A stretch of 64,000 nucleotides of DNA from assembly GCA_963764365.1 (NCBI GenBank), contig CAVXSI010000015.1, positions 186,001-250,000 on the forward strand, written 5' to 3'. Positions within the stretch are counted from its first letter, which is position 1. Each line of letters begins with the position of its first letter. The position numbers and the translations under genes are program-made. This document shows, in pieces, positions 25,139-33,660 of this stretch. Source of the DNA: VRUE01 sp963764365. GTDB lineage: Bacteria > Actinomycetota > Thermoleophilia > Solirubrobacterales > 70-9. The notes under the pieces are model-generated. The model saw only the letters and a list, made by a program, of their open reading frames with translations, was not told where the DNA came from and made no database searches.

Positions 25139-25680
25139 CAGGCGGGCCCTCCGTAGAAGGCGACGTCGGCGGCGCCGTAGCGACGCTGCCGCAGCTGCTC
25201 CAGCGAGTCGATCCGCAACGGGCGACGGGCGCCGCTCTCGACGATCGCCCTTCCCCGCTCGGCGAGGACGGACGGCAGATGTGCGTTCAGTTCCTGCCCC
25301 ACGCGGTCGGCGAGTCTATAGGGGGCATCGACGAAGACGAGATCGAATCGCAACGCCGAGGTGTCGGCGGAGCGGCTCGACAGCCAGCGGCCGGCGTCGC
25401 CGCGGACCAGCTCGGCGCGCTCTCCGAGCCCGAGCCGCTCGACATTGCCGACCGCCGGCCGGGTGTCGCGGTCGACCAGCACGGCGCTCGCGGCGCCGCG
25501 CGAGAGCGCCTCGATCGCCAGCGCCCCGGTCCCGCAATAGAGGTCGAGGACGCGGGCGCCCTCGATCTCGCCGAGCGCGGAGAAGATCGCCTCCCGCACC
25601 CGATCCGACGTAGGCCGCACCTTCCACCCCCTGGGCGCGACCAGGGTCCGCCCCCGCAGCTCCCCCGCGATCACCCTCAC
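25138..25680 (-). CDS. rsmD: 16S rRNA (guanine(966)-N(2))-methyltransferase RsmD
   Basis: 180 residues from GTG 25680 (MRVIAGELRGRTL). SAM-binding motif LDLYCGTGALAIEALSRGA and the catalytic DAPY in LVFVDAPYRLAD (family usual DPPY). Methylates G966 in 16S rRNA. The upstream gap to recG holds element D1; the downstream gene coaD overlaps by one base. Confidence 0.94.
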   Translation of the reverse strand: MRVIAGELRGRTLVAPRGWKVRPTSDRVREAIFSALGEIEGARVLDLYCGTGALAIEALSRGAASAVLVDRDTRPAVGNVERLGLGERAELVRGDAGRWLSSRSADTSALRFDLVFVDAPYRLADRVGQELNAHLPSVLAERGRAIVESGARRPLRIDSLEQLRQRRYGAADVAFYGGPA

Positions 25681-25700
25681 GCCAAGCCCCCGCCACGCAG

Positions 25701-25751
25701 GACGTGCCGTGAGTTATGTGCCCATATAGGGGGTCTAACTCCCGGCACGTC
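25701..25751. repeat. Repeat family D, copy 1
   Basis: 51 bp, dyad arms GACGTGCCG/CGGCACGTC at both ends followed inward by GAGTTA/TAACTC around CCCATATAGGGGG. Nearly identical to D4 (58805-58855) and close to D3 (53502-53552). Sits between recG (stop 25761) and rsmD (start 25680). Confidence 0.85.
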
Positions 25752-25760
25752 TTGAGAGTC

Positions 25761-28028
25761 TCACAGGGGGATCGGGTCGGCGGCGCCGGCGCCGAAGCGG
25801 CGCTGGGCGGCGTCGAGCAGGGGGCCGAGGTCGGGGGCGTCGAGGGAGCCGTGGCGGTGGAGGAGGGACAGCACCTCGTCGCGGGCGGCGATCAGGGTCG
25901 CGGTGTCGTCGGGCAGCTCCGCCACCGCGAAGCGCGGCAGGCCGTGCTGGCGCGTTCCCAGCACCTCGCCCTCGCCGCGCAGCGCCAGATCGACCTCGGC
26001 CAACTCGAAGCCGTCGCCCGAGCGGACGACCGCGCGCAGCCGCTGCCGCGCCGTCCCGCCCGCATCCTCGGCGAACAGCAGGCAGTGCGAGGCGTGCTCG
26101 CCGCGGCCAACCCGGCCGCGCAGCTGGTGAAGCTGGGAGACGCCGTAGCGCTCGGCGCTCTCGATCAGCATCACGGTCGCGTTGGGAACGTCGATCCCGA
26201 CCTCGATCACCGTGGTCGCGACCAGCACGTCGAGCTCTCCGGAGGCGAAGGCCTCCATCGCCGCCGCCTTGCGGGCCGAGGGCATCTGGCCGTGGATGAC
26301 GCCGAGCGAGAACTCGCGCAGCTCCTCCGCCGCCAGCCGCTCGGCCTCGCGCTCGGCCGCCCTGCCCTGCGCCTTCTCGGACTCCTCGACCAGCGGGCAG
26401 ACGACGTAGGCCTGGCGGCCGGCGCGCAGCTGTTCGCGGACGAGCTCGTAGGCGGCGGAGCGGTCGTCGGGCTCGACCAGACGGGTCTCGACCGGCTGCC
26501 GGCCGACCGGCAGCACGCGCAGCGCGGTCGTGTCGAGGTCGCCATAGGCGGTCAGCGAAAGGGTGCGCGGGATCGGCGTAGCGGTCATGTGGAGGACGTG
26601 CGGCGCCGTCCCCTCGACCCCCTTCGAGTCGAGCGCGCGGCGCTGGGCGACGCCGAAGCGGTGCTGCTCGTCGATCACGCAGACGCCCAGCCGGGCGAAG
26701 CGGACGCCGGGCTCGATCAGCGCGTGGGTGCCGACGATCAACCCCAGCTCGCCGCTCGCCAACCGCTCCAGCGCCTCGCGGCGGCGAGCCGCCGGAGTCG
26801 CCCCGGTGAGCAGCGCGAACGGGGTCGCCTCGGCCGCCAGCAGCCGTCCCAGCGTCGCCGCATGCTGCTCGGCAAGCGTCTCCGTCGGCGCCATCAGCGC
26901 CGCCTGGAATCCCGCTTCCAGCGCTCGCAGCATCGAGTAGAGCGCGACCACGGTCTTCCCCGACCCGACCTCTCCCATCAGCAGCCGCTGCATCGGCTGC
27001 CCGGAATCCAGATCGGCGTCGATCTCGTCGAACGCCTTCAGCTGGTCCCGCGTCGGCTCAAACGGCAACGACTCCACCCACCTCCCCACGCTCTCCCCCG
27101 GCTTCCCCAACCGCGGCGCCGGCCGCGCCGCCCGACGTGACCGCTTCCGAGTAGCCAGGATCGCCTGATAGAGGAAGAGCTCCTCGAACGCCAGCCGCCC
27201 CCGAGCCTCCTCGACCTCCTCCTCGGAATCGGGGAAATGCACCGCAGTCAGCGCGTCCCCCACCCCCGCCAGCCCCCGCCGCGCCCGCAGCTCCGCCGGC
27301 AACCCCTCGATGAAGTTCCCGGCCCAAGGAATCGCCTGCTCGACCCACCCCCGTATCCGCTGCGCTTTGAGCTGCTCAGTCGCCGGATGCACGGGCATCA
27401 ACCTCGCGGCCTCTCGCGCGGGGGGTGTCGGGTGGGGGGTCCTCCGCTGCCCGGAGTCTGCGGAGGGCGAGGCCTCATCCCCACTCCCGCTCTGTCCCTC
27501 CGCCCGGAGCAGATCGGAGGGCGAGGAGGACCCCCCACCCGGCGCCAGGACCCGCGCGCCAGGCGCAACGAACTCGTATTCCTGAACCCTGAACCCACGT
27601 TTGTCCCTGCTGCCAGTCAGCAGCAGATTGGTCCTCCGCGTCAGCTTCTGCGCCAACCAAGGCTGGTTGAACCAGGTCGCCCGAACCGACCCCGACTCGT
27701 CCCCCACCTTGACGGTCAGGATCGACAACCCGCGCCGCCGAAACGCCCGTCCGGGATCCGCCAGCACCTCGACCCGCACGGTCGCCTGCCGCCCCGGCTC
27801 CAGCGCGGCGACCGGCACCACCGTCCGGTCCCGGTGCCCGTGCGGCACCCGCAACAGCAGGTCGCCGACGGTTGCGATCCCGGTCTCCGCCGCCGCCTCG
27901 GCCAGCTTCTCCCCGACCCCGTCCAGCAGCTCGAGCGAGACCTCCAGGGCGCTCGGCCGCGGCCAGTGGACGGGGGCGTCGCGCAGCTGCGCCGGCGTCA
28001 GCTCCGAGGCGCCGCCGAACGACCGCAC
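25761..28028 (-). CDS. recG: ATP-dependent DNA helicase RecG with an in-frame repeat insertion
   Basis: 755 residues from GTG 28028, which overlaps the TAG stop of the DAK2 gene (TAGTG). The wedge/OB domain is N-terminal; the helicase core has MGEVGSGKTVVALYSM, APTETLAEQHA, VIDEQHRFGV, MTATPIPRTL and the C-terminal TTVIEVGIDVPNATVMLIESAERYG and QLRGRVGRG. RecG remodels stalled forks and Holliday junctions. Residues about 157-205 are a Gly/Ser/Pro-rich insertion encoded by repeat C1; typical RecG proteins have no such segment there, at a point between OB and helicase parts. Confidence 0.94.
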   Translation of the reverse strand: MRSFGGASELTPAQLRDAPVHWPRPSALEVSLELLDGVGEKLAEAAAETGIATVGDLLLRVPHGHRDRTVVPVAALEPGRQATVRVEVLADPGRAFRRRGLSILTVKVGDESGSVRATWFNQPWLAQKLTRRTNLLLTGSRDKRGFRVQEYEFVAPGARVLAPGGGSSSPSDLLRAEGQSGSGDEASPSADSGQRRTPHPTPPAREAARLMPVHPATEQLKAQRIRGWVEQAIPWAGNFIEGLPAELRARRGLAGVGDALTAVHFPDSEEEVEEARGRLAFEELFLYQAILATRKRSRRAARPAPRLGKPGESVGRWVESLPFEPTRDQLKAFDEIDADLDSGQPMQRLLMGEVGSGKTVVALYSMLRALEAGFQAALMAPTETLAEQHAATLGRLLAAEATPFALLTGATPAARRREALERLASGELGLIVGTHALIEPGVRFARLGVCVIDEQHRFGVAQRRALDSKGVEGTAPHVLHMTATPIPRTLSLTAYGDLDTTALRVLPVGRQPVETRLVEPDDRSAAYELVREQLRAGRQAYVVCPLVEESEKAQGRAAEREAERLAAEELREFSLGVIHGQMPSARKAAAMEAFASGELDVLVATTVIEVGIDVPNATVMLIESAERYGVSQLHQLRGRVGRGEHASHCLLFAEDAGGTARQRLRAVVRSGDGFELAEVDLALRGEGEVLGTRQHGLPRFAVAELPDDTATLIAARDEVLSLLHRHGSLDAPDLGPLLDAAQRRFGAGAADPIPL
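27415..27558. repeat. Repeat family C, copy 1 (in-frame inside recG)
   Basis: 144 bp (48 codons). Outer arms CGCGCGGG (27415-27422) / CCCGCGCG (27551-27558), then a 17-bp stem CGGGTGGGGGGTCCTCC (27429-27445) / 27525-27541. The following interior GCTGCCCGGAG...CTGCGGAGGG and CCGGAGCAG...GGAGGGCGAGG is shared with copy 2 in ribD. In copy 2 the stem reads GTCTTCC/GGAAGAC where this has GTCCTCC/GGAGGAC, a compensated change. Confidence 0.85.
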
Positions 28029-29659
28029 TACTGGGCCGCGAGCAGCCACCACCAGCTCGGCTGACCGCCCGAGTGTGTCTCGACCTCGACCCCCGTGGGG
28101 ACGTGGGCGTCGATCCCCTCCAGCGGGATCGGCGCCTCCGCGCCGGCCAGCACGGTGACGATCTCGGCCCCCTCTGCGAGCTTCTCGATCGTCGCCGCCA
28201 GGGTCGAGCCGGCGCCGCCGTAGGCGACGATCTCCTCGCCCGCGAAGCCGACCGCGTCGCCCTTGCGGAAGCGCCCCTGGGCGTCGTCGCGGGCCGCCGG
28301 CGCGACCCCGCCGGAGACGATCGCCTCGAGCGCCGCCGCGAGCCGCTCGGCGTTCTCCGCGGCCGCCACGTCGGGATCGAATTCGACCAGCGCCAGCAGC
28401 GCTTCCTGCTGCGAGGTGGCAGCGACCACCCGGGCCCGCTTCTCCGACAGCTCGCAGGCCCGTTCAGCGGCCATGATCACGTTCGATGAGCTCGGCAGGA
28501 CCAGCACTTCTTCGGCCGGCACCTCGTGGATCCCGGCCAGCAGCTCGTAGGTCGACGGGTTCAGCGTCTCGCCGCCGGGGACGACGTGCGCGCCGAGCTC
28601 GCCGAACAACCGTTCCAGCCCCTTGCCCGCGGCGACCGCGAGCACCCCGGTCCGGCCCGCCTCGAGCCGCGCCTCGCGGGCGGCGATCTGCTCGCGCATG
28701 TCGGCGACGTCGAGGTTGGTGACCTCGCCGGCGCCCTCGAACACGGCCACAGCGGTCTCCGGCTCATCGGTGTGGACGTGGACCTTGAGCGTGGCCTCGT
28801 CGCCGACCACCAGCACCGAATCGCCGAGCCCCTCCAGCCGCGGCAGGAACTCGCGCGGGTCGAGCCCGCTGCCGGAGACGATGAAGTTGGTGCAGTAGCT
28901 GAAGCGGCTGTCCTCGTGGTGGGGGCGGCTGAGGCGCGCCGGCTCGTGGTGGGTGATCTCCGGCAGCTCGGAGCCTTCGCCGCGCAGCCCGGCGACGACC
29001 CCGGCGAGAATCAGCACCAGGCCGTAGCCGCCGGCGTCGACGACGCCGGAGTCGCGCAGCACCTCGAGCTGCTCGGGGGTGCGCTCGACCGCCCGCTGGC
29101 CGTCGGCGATCGCCTGCTCCAGCACCTCGGCGAGGACGGCGTCCTGCTGCTCGTCGCTGACGCCGCTGTCGAGCCGCTGCTTGCCGGCCTCGAGGTGGGC
29201 GAGCTGGCGGGCGATCGAGTGGGCCATCTCGCGGAAGACGGTCAGCATCGTCCCCTCGGCCGGATCGCGGACCGAGGCGTAGGCGGCGTCGGCGGCGCTG
29301 GCGAAGGCGGAGGCGACCAGCACCGGGTCGACCAGCTCGCCGGGCCGGCTCGCCAGCTCCTCGGCGGCGCCGCGGACGATCTGGCTGAGGATCACGCCGG
29401 AGTTGCCGCGGGCGCCCATCAGCGCCGCCCGGGCCAGCGCCTGGACCAGCTCGGCGCGCCCGACCTCGTCGACCTCGAGCCCGTCGAGCCGGTCCAGCTC
29501 CTCCATCACCGCCCGCATCGTCATCGCCATGTTGTCGCCGGTGTCGCCGTCGGCGACCGGGAAGACGTTGAGGTCGTTGACCTCCTGCCGTCGCTGCTCG
29601 AGCGAGGCGTAGGCGGAGGTGACGACGCGCCGGAAGCGGGCGATCGAGGGGTCGGGCAT
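28028..29659 (-). CDS. DAK2-domain (FakA/YloV-like) protein
   Basis: 543 residues. The N-terminal DhaL-like ADP-binding domain has NDLNVFPVADGDTGDNMAMTM (the DGDTGxNM signature) and ARGNSGVILSQIVRG (residues about 30-100). The C-terminal part resembles the DegV-binding/FakA domain (LPSSSNVIMAAERACELS; HSGGQPSWWWLLAAQ at the end). Relatives phosphorylate fatty acids in partnership with FakB, a DegV-type protein; no degV/fakB gene is in view. Normally encoded beside recG, as here, with a TAGTG junction. Confidence 0.9.
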   Translation of the reverse strand: MPDPSIARFRRVVTSAYASLEQRRQEVNDLNVFPVADGDTGDNMAMTMRAVMEELDRLDGLEVDEVGRAELVQALARAALMGARGNSGVILSQIVRGAAEELASRPGELVDPVLVASAFASAADAAYASVRDPAEGTMLTVFREMAHSIARQLAHLEAGKQRLDSGVSDEQQDAVLAEVLEQAIADGQRAVERTPEQLEVLRDSGVVDAGGYGLVLILAGVVAGLRGEGSELPEITHHEPARLSRPHHEDSRFSYCTNFIVSGSGLDPREFLPRLEGLGDSVLVVGDEATLKVHVHTDEPETAVAVFEGAGEVTNLDVADMREQIAAREARLEAGRTGVLAVAAGKGLERLFGELGAHVVPGGETLNPSTYELLAGIHEVPAEEVLVLPSSSNVIMAAERACELSEKRARVVAATSQQEALLALVEFDPDVAAAENAERLAAALEAIVSGGVAPAARDDAQGRFRKGDAVGFAGEEIVAYGGAGSTLAATIEKLAEGAEIVTVLAGAEAPIPLEGIDAHVPTGVEVETHSGGQPSWWWLLAAQ

Positions 29660-29727
29660 CGCCCCAAATCTAGCCGCCGCGCGCGGATGCGATCTACGCG
29701 GACCCCCGTTCGCTACGGTGCGGCGCG

Positions 29728-31890
29728 ATGCGGCGCTTCGCGAACTGGACGACCACCCATCGCAAGACGGTGCTGCTGAGCTGGATCGCCGCGCTGATCC
29801 TGGTCGGCTTCGCCGCCGGCTCGGCCGGCTCTGCCTTCTCGGAAAACTTCTCGCTGCCCTCCTCGGACTCCCAGCGGGCGGTCGACCTGCTCGAAAACCG
29901 CTTCCCGGCGCAGTCGGGCGAAACGGCGACGATCGCCTTCCGCGCCGAGGGCGGGGTCGAATCGCCGCCGGTCGAACGGACGATGAGCGCGGCCTTCGCG
30001 AAGATCGAACGGGTCCCGCACGTCAGCGAAGTGGCCAGCCCCTACGCCGGCGGGGGAGCCGGGGCGGTGTCCGAGGACGGCGAAATCGCCTACGCGACGG
30101 TGCAGTTCAACGAGCACGGCGACCAGATCGGCAAGGACAACGTCGAACGGGTGATCGACGTCGCCCAGGGCGCGGCGCGTCCGGGCCTCGAGGTCGAGCT
30201 CGGCGGCCAGCCGATCGAGGAAACGCAACAGGAAGAAGGCGACGCCTCGTTCGCGATCGGGCTGCTGGCGGCGATCGTGATCCTTCTCTTCACCTTCGGC
30301 TCGGTCGTCGCGATGGGCCTGCCGATCCTGACGGCGCTGTTCGCGCTCGGCGTCGGGCTCAGCCTGGTCACGCTCGGCACCCACGTCTTCGACACCGCCG
30401 ACTTCGCCACCCAGCTGGCGGCGATGATCGGGCTCGGGGTCGGCATCGACTACGCGCTGTTCATCCTCACCCGCTTCCGCAACGGGCTCGACGAAGGGCT
30501 GCAGCCGCAGCCGGCGGCGGTGAAGGCGATCGACACCGCCGGCCGCGCCGTCCTCTTCGCGGGCCTGACGGTGATCATCTCGCTGCTGGGGATGCTGCTG
30601 CTCGGCGTCACCTTCCTCTACGGCGTCGCGATCGCCGCCGCGCTGGCGGTGGCGATGACGATGATCGCCGCCCTGACGCTGCTGCCGGCGCTGCTGGCGA
30701 TGGCCGGGCACCGGGTCGACCGGCTGCGCATCCCCGGCCTCGGCAAGCGCCGCCCGCTGGCCGAACTTCACTCCAGCCGCTGGTACCGCTGGAGCGCGAC
30801 GATCCAGCGCCACCCGGTCGTCGCGATGCTGCTCTCGGGCGGCCTGCTGATCGTCCTCTGCATCCCGGTCCTGTCGCTGCGGCTCGGCTCCAGCGACGCT
30901 GGCTCCGACCCCGCAGGCACCACCACCCGCAAGGCCTACGACCTGCTCGCCGAGGGCTTCGGGCCCGGCTTCAACGGGCCTCTCGCGGTGGTGGCGAAGC
31001 TGCCGCAGAAGGGCGAAGACGCGGTGCTCGTCACCCTGCGCCGCAGCTTCGAAACCGACCCCGACGTCGCCGGCGTCGCCCCGCCGGTCCTCAACCCGGC
31101 CAGGGATGTCGGCGTGATCCAGGTCTACCCGAAGACCTCGCCGCAGAGCGAGGCGACGACCGAACTGCTGCGCCGGATCCGCGACGAGACGATCCCGCCG
31201 GTCGCCCGCAGCACCGGCGCCGCCGTCTACGTCGGCGGCATCACCGCGATCTTCGAGGACTTCGGCAACGTGCTGGCGGAAAAGCTGCCGCTGTTCATCG
31301 GCGTCGTCGTGCTGCTCTCGGCGCTGCTGCTGATGGCCGTCTTCCGCTCGATCCTGGTGCCGCTGAAGGCGATGCTGATGAACGTGCTCAGCATCGGTGC
31401 CGCCTTCGGGATCGTCGTCGCGGTCTTCCAGTGGGGCTGGCTCGGCGGCCTGATCGGGCTCGAAGGGACCGGCCCGATCGAGTCCTTCCTGCCGGTCTTC
31501 CTGTTCGCGATCGTCTTCGGGCTCTCGATGGACTACGAGGTCTTCCTGATGTCGCGCATCCACGAGGAATGGGAGGCGAGCCACGACGAGCGACGCGCCG
31601 TCACCCGCGGCCTCGCCCTGACCGGGCGGGTGATCACCGCCGCGGCGCTGATCATGGTCACCGTCTTCGCCTCCTTCATGCTCGGCCCGGACCGGATCAT
31701 CAAGCTGTTCGGCCTCGGCCTCTCCGCCGCGGTGCTGATCGACGCGATCGTGATCCGCTCGGTCCTGGTGCCGGCGATCATGCAGCTGTTCGGCCCCCGA
31801 GCCTGGTGGCTCCCCGACTGGCTCGGCAAGCGCCTACCGCGAATCGCAGTGGAGCCGGCGGGACCCGAGCCGCTGCCCGAGACCGACTGA
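29728..31890 (+). CDS. MMPL/RND family transporter
   Basis: 720 residues with the usual actinobacterial MMPL architecture: N-terminal helix (VLLSWIAALILVGFAAG), a large periplasmic-side loop, five helices (about 170-330), a second loop and a second helix bundle (about 515-700). Family motifs present: GLGVGIDYALFILTRFRNGLDEG and FGLSMDYEVFLMSRIHEEWE, each with the Asp-Tyr pair of the proton path. Probably exports lipids or small molecules; the substrate is unknown. Divergent from the DAK2 gene. Confidence 0.9.
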   Translation: MRRFANWTTTHRKTVLLSWIAALILVGFAAGSAGSAFSENFSLPSSDSQRAVDLLENRFPAQSGETATIAFRAEGGVESPPVERTMSAAFAKIERVPHVSEVASPYAGGGAGAVSEDGEIAYATVQFNEHGDQIGKDNVERVIDVAQGAARPGLEVELGGQPIEETQQEEGDASFAIGLLAAIVILLFTFGSVVAMGLPILTALFALGVGLSLVTLGTHVFDTADFATQLAAMIGLGVGIDYALFILTRFRNGLDEGLQPQPAAVKAIDTAGRAVLFAGLTVIISLLGMLLLGVTFLYGVAIAAALAVAMTMIAALTLLPALLAMAGHRVDRLRIPGLGKRRPLAELHSSRWYRWSATIQRHPVVAMLLSGGLLIVLCIPVLSLRLGSSDAGSDPAGTTTRKAYDLLAEGFGPGFNGPLAVVAKLPQKGEDAVLVTLRRSFETDPDVAGVAPPVLNPARDVGVIQVYPKTSPQSEATTELLRRIRDETIPPVARSTGAAVYVGGITAIFEDFGNVLAEKLPLFIGVVVLLSALLLMAVFRSILVPLKAMLMNVLSIGAAFGIVVAVFQWGWLGGLIGLEGTGPIESFLPVFLFAIVFGLSMDYEVFLMSRIHEEWEASHDERRAVTRGLALTGRVITAAALIMVTVFASFMLGPDRIIKLFGLGLSAAVLIDAIVIRSVLVPAIMQLFGPRAWWLPDWLGKRLPRIAVEPAGPEPLPETD

Positions 31891-31907
31891 CAAGCCCAGC
31901 CGGGAGC

Positions 31908-32047
31908 GGCCGTCGGCGTCCCTCTCCGGGAATTGACGTCGCACGCGCTTCGCGCTTGGCGACGAAGCTCGAGCGCGGCTTCGCCGCGCAGGAAACAGAT
32001 TGCACATCGCCGCTTCGCGACATTCCCGGCGAGGGCCACCGACGGCC
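31908..32047. repeat. Repeat family F, copy 2 (multibranched)
   Basis: Outer stem 31908-31933 with 32022-32047 (26 bp, three mismatches). Read on the minus strand, the interior starts AATGT and holds three small hairpins closed by GAA loops (CGC-GAA-GCG; GCGCGGC-GAA-GCCGCGC; GCGC-GAA-GCGC), with the connecting sequences GCGATGTGCAATCTG and GCGACGTCAATT. The same layout, with differing first-hairpin bases, is found in copy 1 (33219-33363), in the opposite orientation. Confidence 0.8.
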
Positions 32048-32216
32048 TCTTTCATGCACCCTGGCCACTGCTGCCTTGACGCGGAGGAGTGCACCGACTG
32101 ACGCGCCCCGCGCCGCTTCCGCTTCTCGTCCGTTGCGGGCGCTGACGACGATTCTGAAACGGCGCTCGCAAATCGCGCGGAGCGGGCCCGAGGGCGTTGG
32201 CCGCTACTGTCTGGCC
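32048..32216. other. Upstream region of the AhpD-like gene
   Basis: About 170 bp between repeat F2 and the AhpD-like gene, with no ORF I trust. The stretch from about 32140 (GACGATTCTGAAACGG) to CTACTGT just before the ATG may contain the promoter; TACTGT would be a passable -10, but spacing to a -35 is not convincing and I leave it open. No strong hairpin was found. Confidence 0.3.
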
Positions 32217-32753
32217 ATGTCCGTTCCGCGCCGATCCCCCCGCACGTTCGTGTCACCGGGCGAGGTCATCCGCGACGTTGTCGGTGTCGCGCGGCGGGCT
32301 CGTCCCCTCGCCACCGCCTATTCTGGCGGCGGCCTCGATCCAGCCCTGCGGGAGCGGGTCATGGTTGCCGTCAGCCGCGTCAACTCCTGTCGCGGCTGCA
32401 CCTTCGTGCACGAGCGCTGGGCGGGCCGCGCGGGTGTCACTGCTGACGACCTGCGGGCAATCGACTTGGGTGATCTGGAGGACCTCGACAAACGCAGCCG
32501 CGCGGCCGTGGCCTATGCGGCGGCGCTCGCCGAAGCACGCTTTCGTGAGCCGATTGCCGCCGACCTAGCTGCCTGCGCAGGCGATCAGCTGTCGCCGGAC
32601 GAACTGGTCGCCGTCGATGCCGTGGCGCGCGCGATGGCCTTCGCCAATCTTTCCGCGAACACCCTTGAGGAGCTACTTGGCCGCCTGGGTTTCTCCGCGT
32701 CGGCCAAGGCAGCACGCGCCGAAGCACGGCCCCCGAAGAAAAGTGTGAGCTGA
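32217..32753 (+). CDS. AhpD-like carboxymuconolactone decarboxylase-family protein
   Basis: 178 residues from ATG 32217 (MSVPRRSPRTF). The redox motif Cys58-x-x-Cys61 in VNSCRGCTFVHERWA and the following His fit the AhpD/CMD peroxidase-like family. Likely a small antioxidant or peroxidase-type enzyme; the substrate is unknown. Its codon use is less GC-extreme than that of the neighbours (more A/T third positions by eye), and it sits between two inverted F repeats, so it may have been acquired. Convergent with the small membrane protein gene. Confidence 0.8.
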   Translation: MSVPRRSPRTFVSPGEVIRDVVGVARRARPLATAYSGGGLDPALRERVMVAVSRVNSCRGCTFVHERWAGRAGVTADDLRAIDLGDLEDLDKRSRAAVAYAAALAEARFREPIAADLAACAGDQLSPDELVAVDAVARAMAFANLSANTLEELLGRLGFSASAKAARAEARPPKKSVS

Positions 32754-32820
32754 CACCCCCGTATCTCGCTGAGCGGGAGCGTCGCGAACGCACTCGACCC
32801 GCCAGCCTCCCGGCGAATTC

Positions 32821-33048
32821 CTAGTCTTCGGTGTCTGAAGCGGTAATGACGCGATAGCTGAGCCCAAGGGCGGCGAGCAAGACGACAACCAGCACGATTA
32901 GTCCGAACCAACCGATGAAGATGAACGCCGCCAAGATGGCGAGAACTGCCAGGGCCACGCCCACAACCAGGGGAATGCCGGTCAGGTCCGAATCGGACGG
33001 AGGCTGCCACCGGGACTTGCGCTGACCTCGTTCGGGGGGGCTCCCCAT
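32821..33048 (-). CDS. Small membrane protein
   Basis: 75 residues if started at ATG 33048 (MGSPPERGQRKSRWQPPSD). It has a polar Pro/Arg-rich N-terminus and a long hydrophobic stretch from residue 24 to 64 (IPLVVGVALAVLAILAAFIFIGWFGLIV and onward, seen as two adjacent helices) with a short polar C-terminal tail ending TASDTED. Looks like a generic actinobacterial two-helix protein of unknown function. Longer versions of the frame read into repeat F1 and are rejected. Confidence 0.6.
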   Translation of the reverse strand: MGSPPERGQRKSRWQPPSDSDLTGIPLVVGVALAVLAILAAFIFIGWFGLIVLVVVLLAALGLSYRVITASDTED

Positions 33049-33218
33049 GGCGGACCAGGTTACAGGCCGCCGGCACGCCCGTCGTAGCGCGCCCCTTTTC
33101 GGCTGGTTGCAGGCGCATCGACAGACCCCACCCGCGCTCCCGCAGAGGACGAAAAGCGGAAGCGATCCCGGCGGCTGTCGCGAGGTCCTAACCGGGGTCC
33201 TTGAGAGCGTCGTGGGAG
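33049..33218. other. Intergenic region between small membrane gene and repeat F1
   Basis: No gene recognised. There is a loose inverted pairing CCGCCGG (near 33068) with CCGGCGG (near 33168), and CCCCTTTTCG (near 33091) with CGAAAAGCGG (near 33150), so a degenerate hairpin element may lie here. It should hold the promoter of the small membrane gene. Confidence 0.3.
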
Positions 33219-33363
33219 AGGCGGCGTGGTGGCCCTCAAGTCGAATGTGGCCGAAGGCCGCGATATGCAATCTGGTGTTTGCGCGGCGAAGCCGCGCGGC
33301 AGGTTCGGAGCGAGCGCGAAGCGCGAGCGACATCAATTCGACTTGAGGGCCACCACGCCGCCT
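33219..33363. repeat. Repeat family F, copy 1 (multibranched)
   Basis: A 28-bp perfect outer stem (33219-33246 with 33336-33363). The interior on the plus strand reads AATGT, hairpin GGCC-GAA-GGCC, GCGATATGCAATCTGG, hairpin GCGCGGC-GAA-GCCGCGC, a spacer, hairpin GCGC-GAA-GCGC, then GCGACATCAATT. Copy 2 matches these segments in order. Located between the small membrane gene and rpmB. Confidence 0.85.
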
Positions 33364-33381
33364 CCCGGCCGAGCTGAAGAA

Positions 33382-33573
33382 CTACGCGGCCTTGGTGACC
33401 TTGTTGGCCTTGAGGCAGCGCGTGCAGACGTAGGTGCGCAGCTTGCGCCCGCTCTCTTCGATCCGCACCTTCTGCAGGTTCGGATCGAAGCGCCGCTTGG
33501 TGGCGACCATCGAGTGGCTGCGGGACTGGCCGAACGCCGGTCCCTTGCCGCAGCTGTGGCATACCTTGGCCAT
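33382..33573 (-). CDS. rpmB: 50S ribosomal protein L28
   Basis: 63 residues: MAKVCHSCGKGPAFGQSRSHSM, then RRFDPNLQKVRIEESGRKLRTYVCTRCLKANKVTKA in the remainder. Two Cys pairs (CHSC; CTRC) show the zinc-binding form. Monocistronic here. Confidence 0.95.
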   Translation of the reverse strand: MAKVCHSCGKGPAFGQSRSHSMVATKRRFDPNLQKVRIEESGRKLRTYVCTRCLKANKVTKAA

Positions 33574-33660
33574 CGGGTCGTGGATGCTACCGTGAAGCGA
33601 AGTTAGCTAAGTCGCCTAAGCGCGGCCGACCCGGGCGATTCGCCGAGAGGGGGGAGAGAA

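Noticed and set aside
27415..27558. Frameshift or pseudogene in recG
   Set aside because: The inserted stretch is 48 codons, in frame without stops, and all helicase motifs on both sides stay in the same frame.
31908..33363. An insertion sequence with its transposase
   Set aside because: No transposase, integrase or RAYT-like gene lies between the F repeats; the two genes there are an AhpD-like protein and a small membrane protein.
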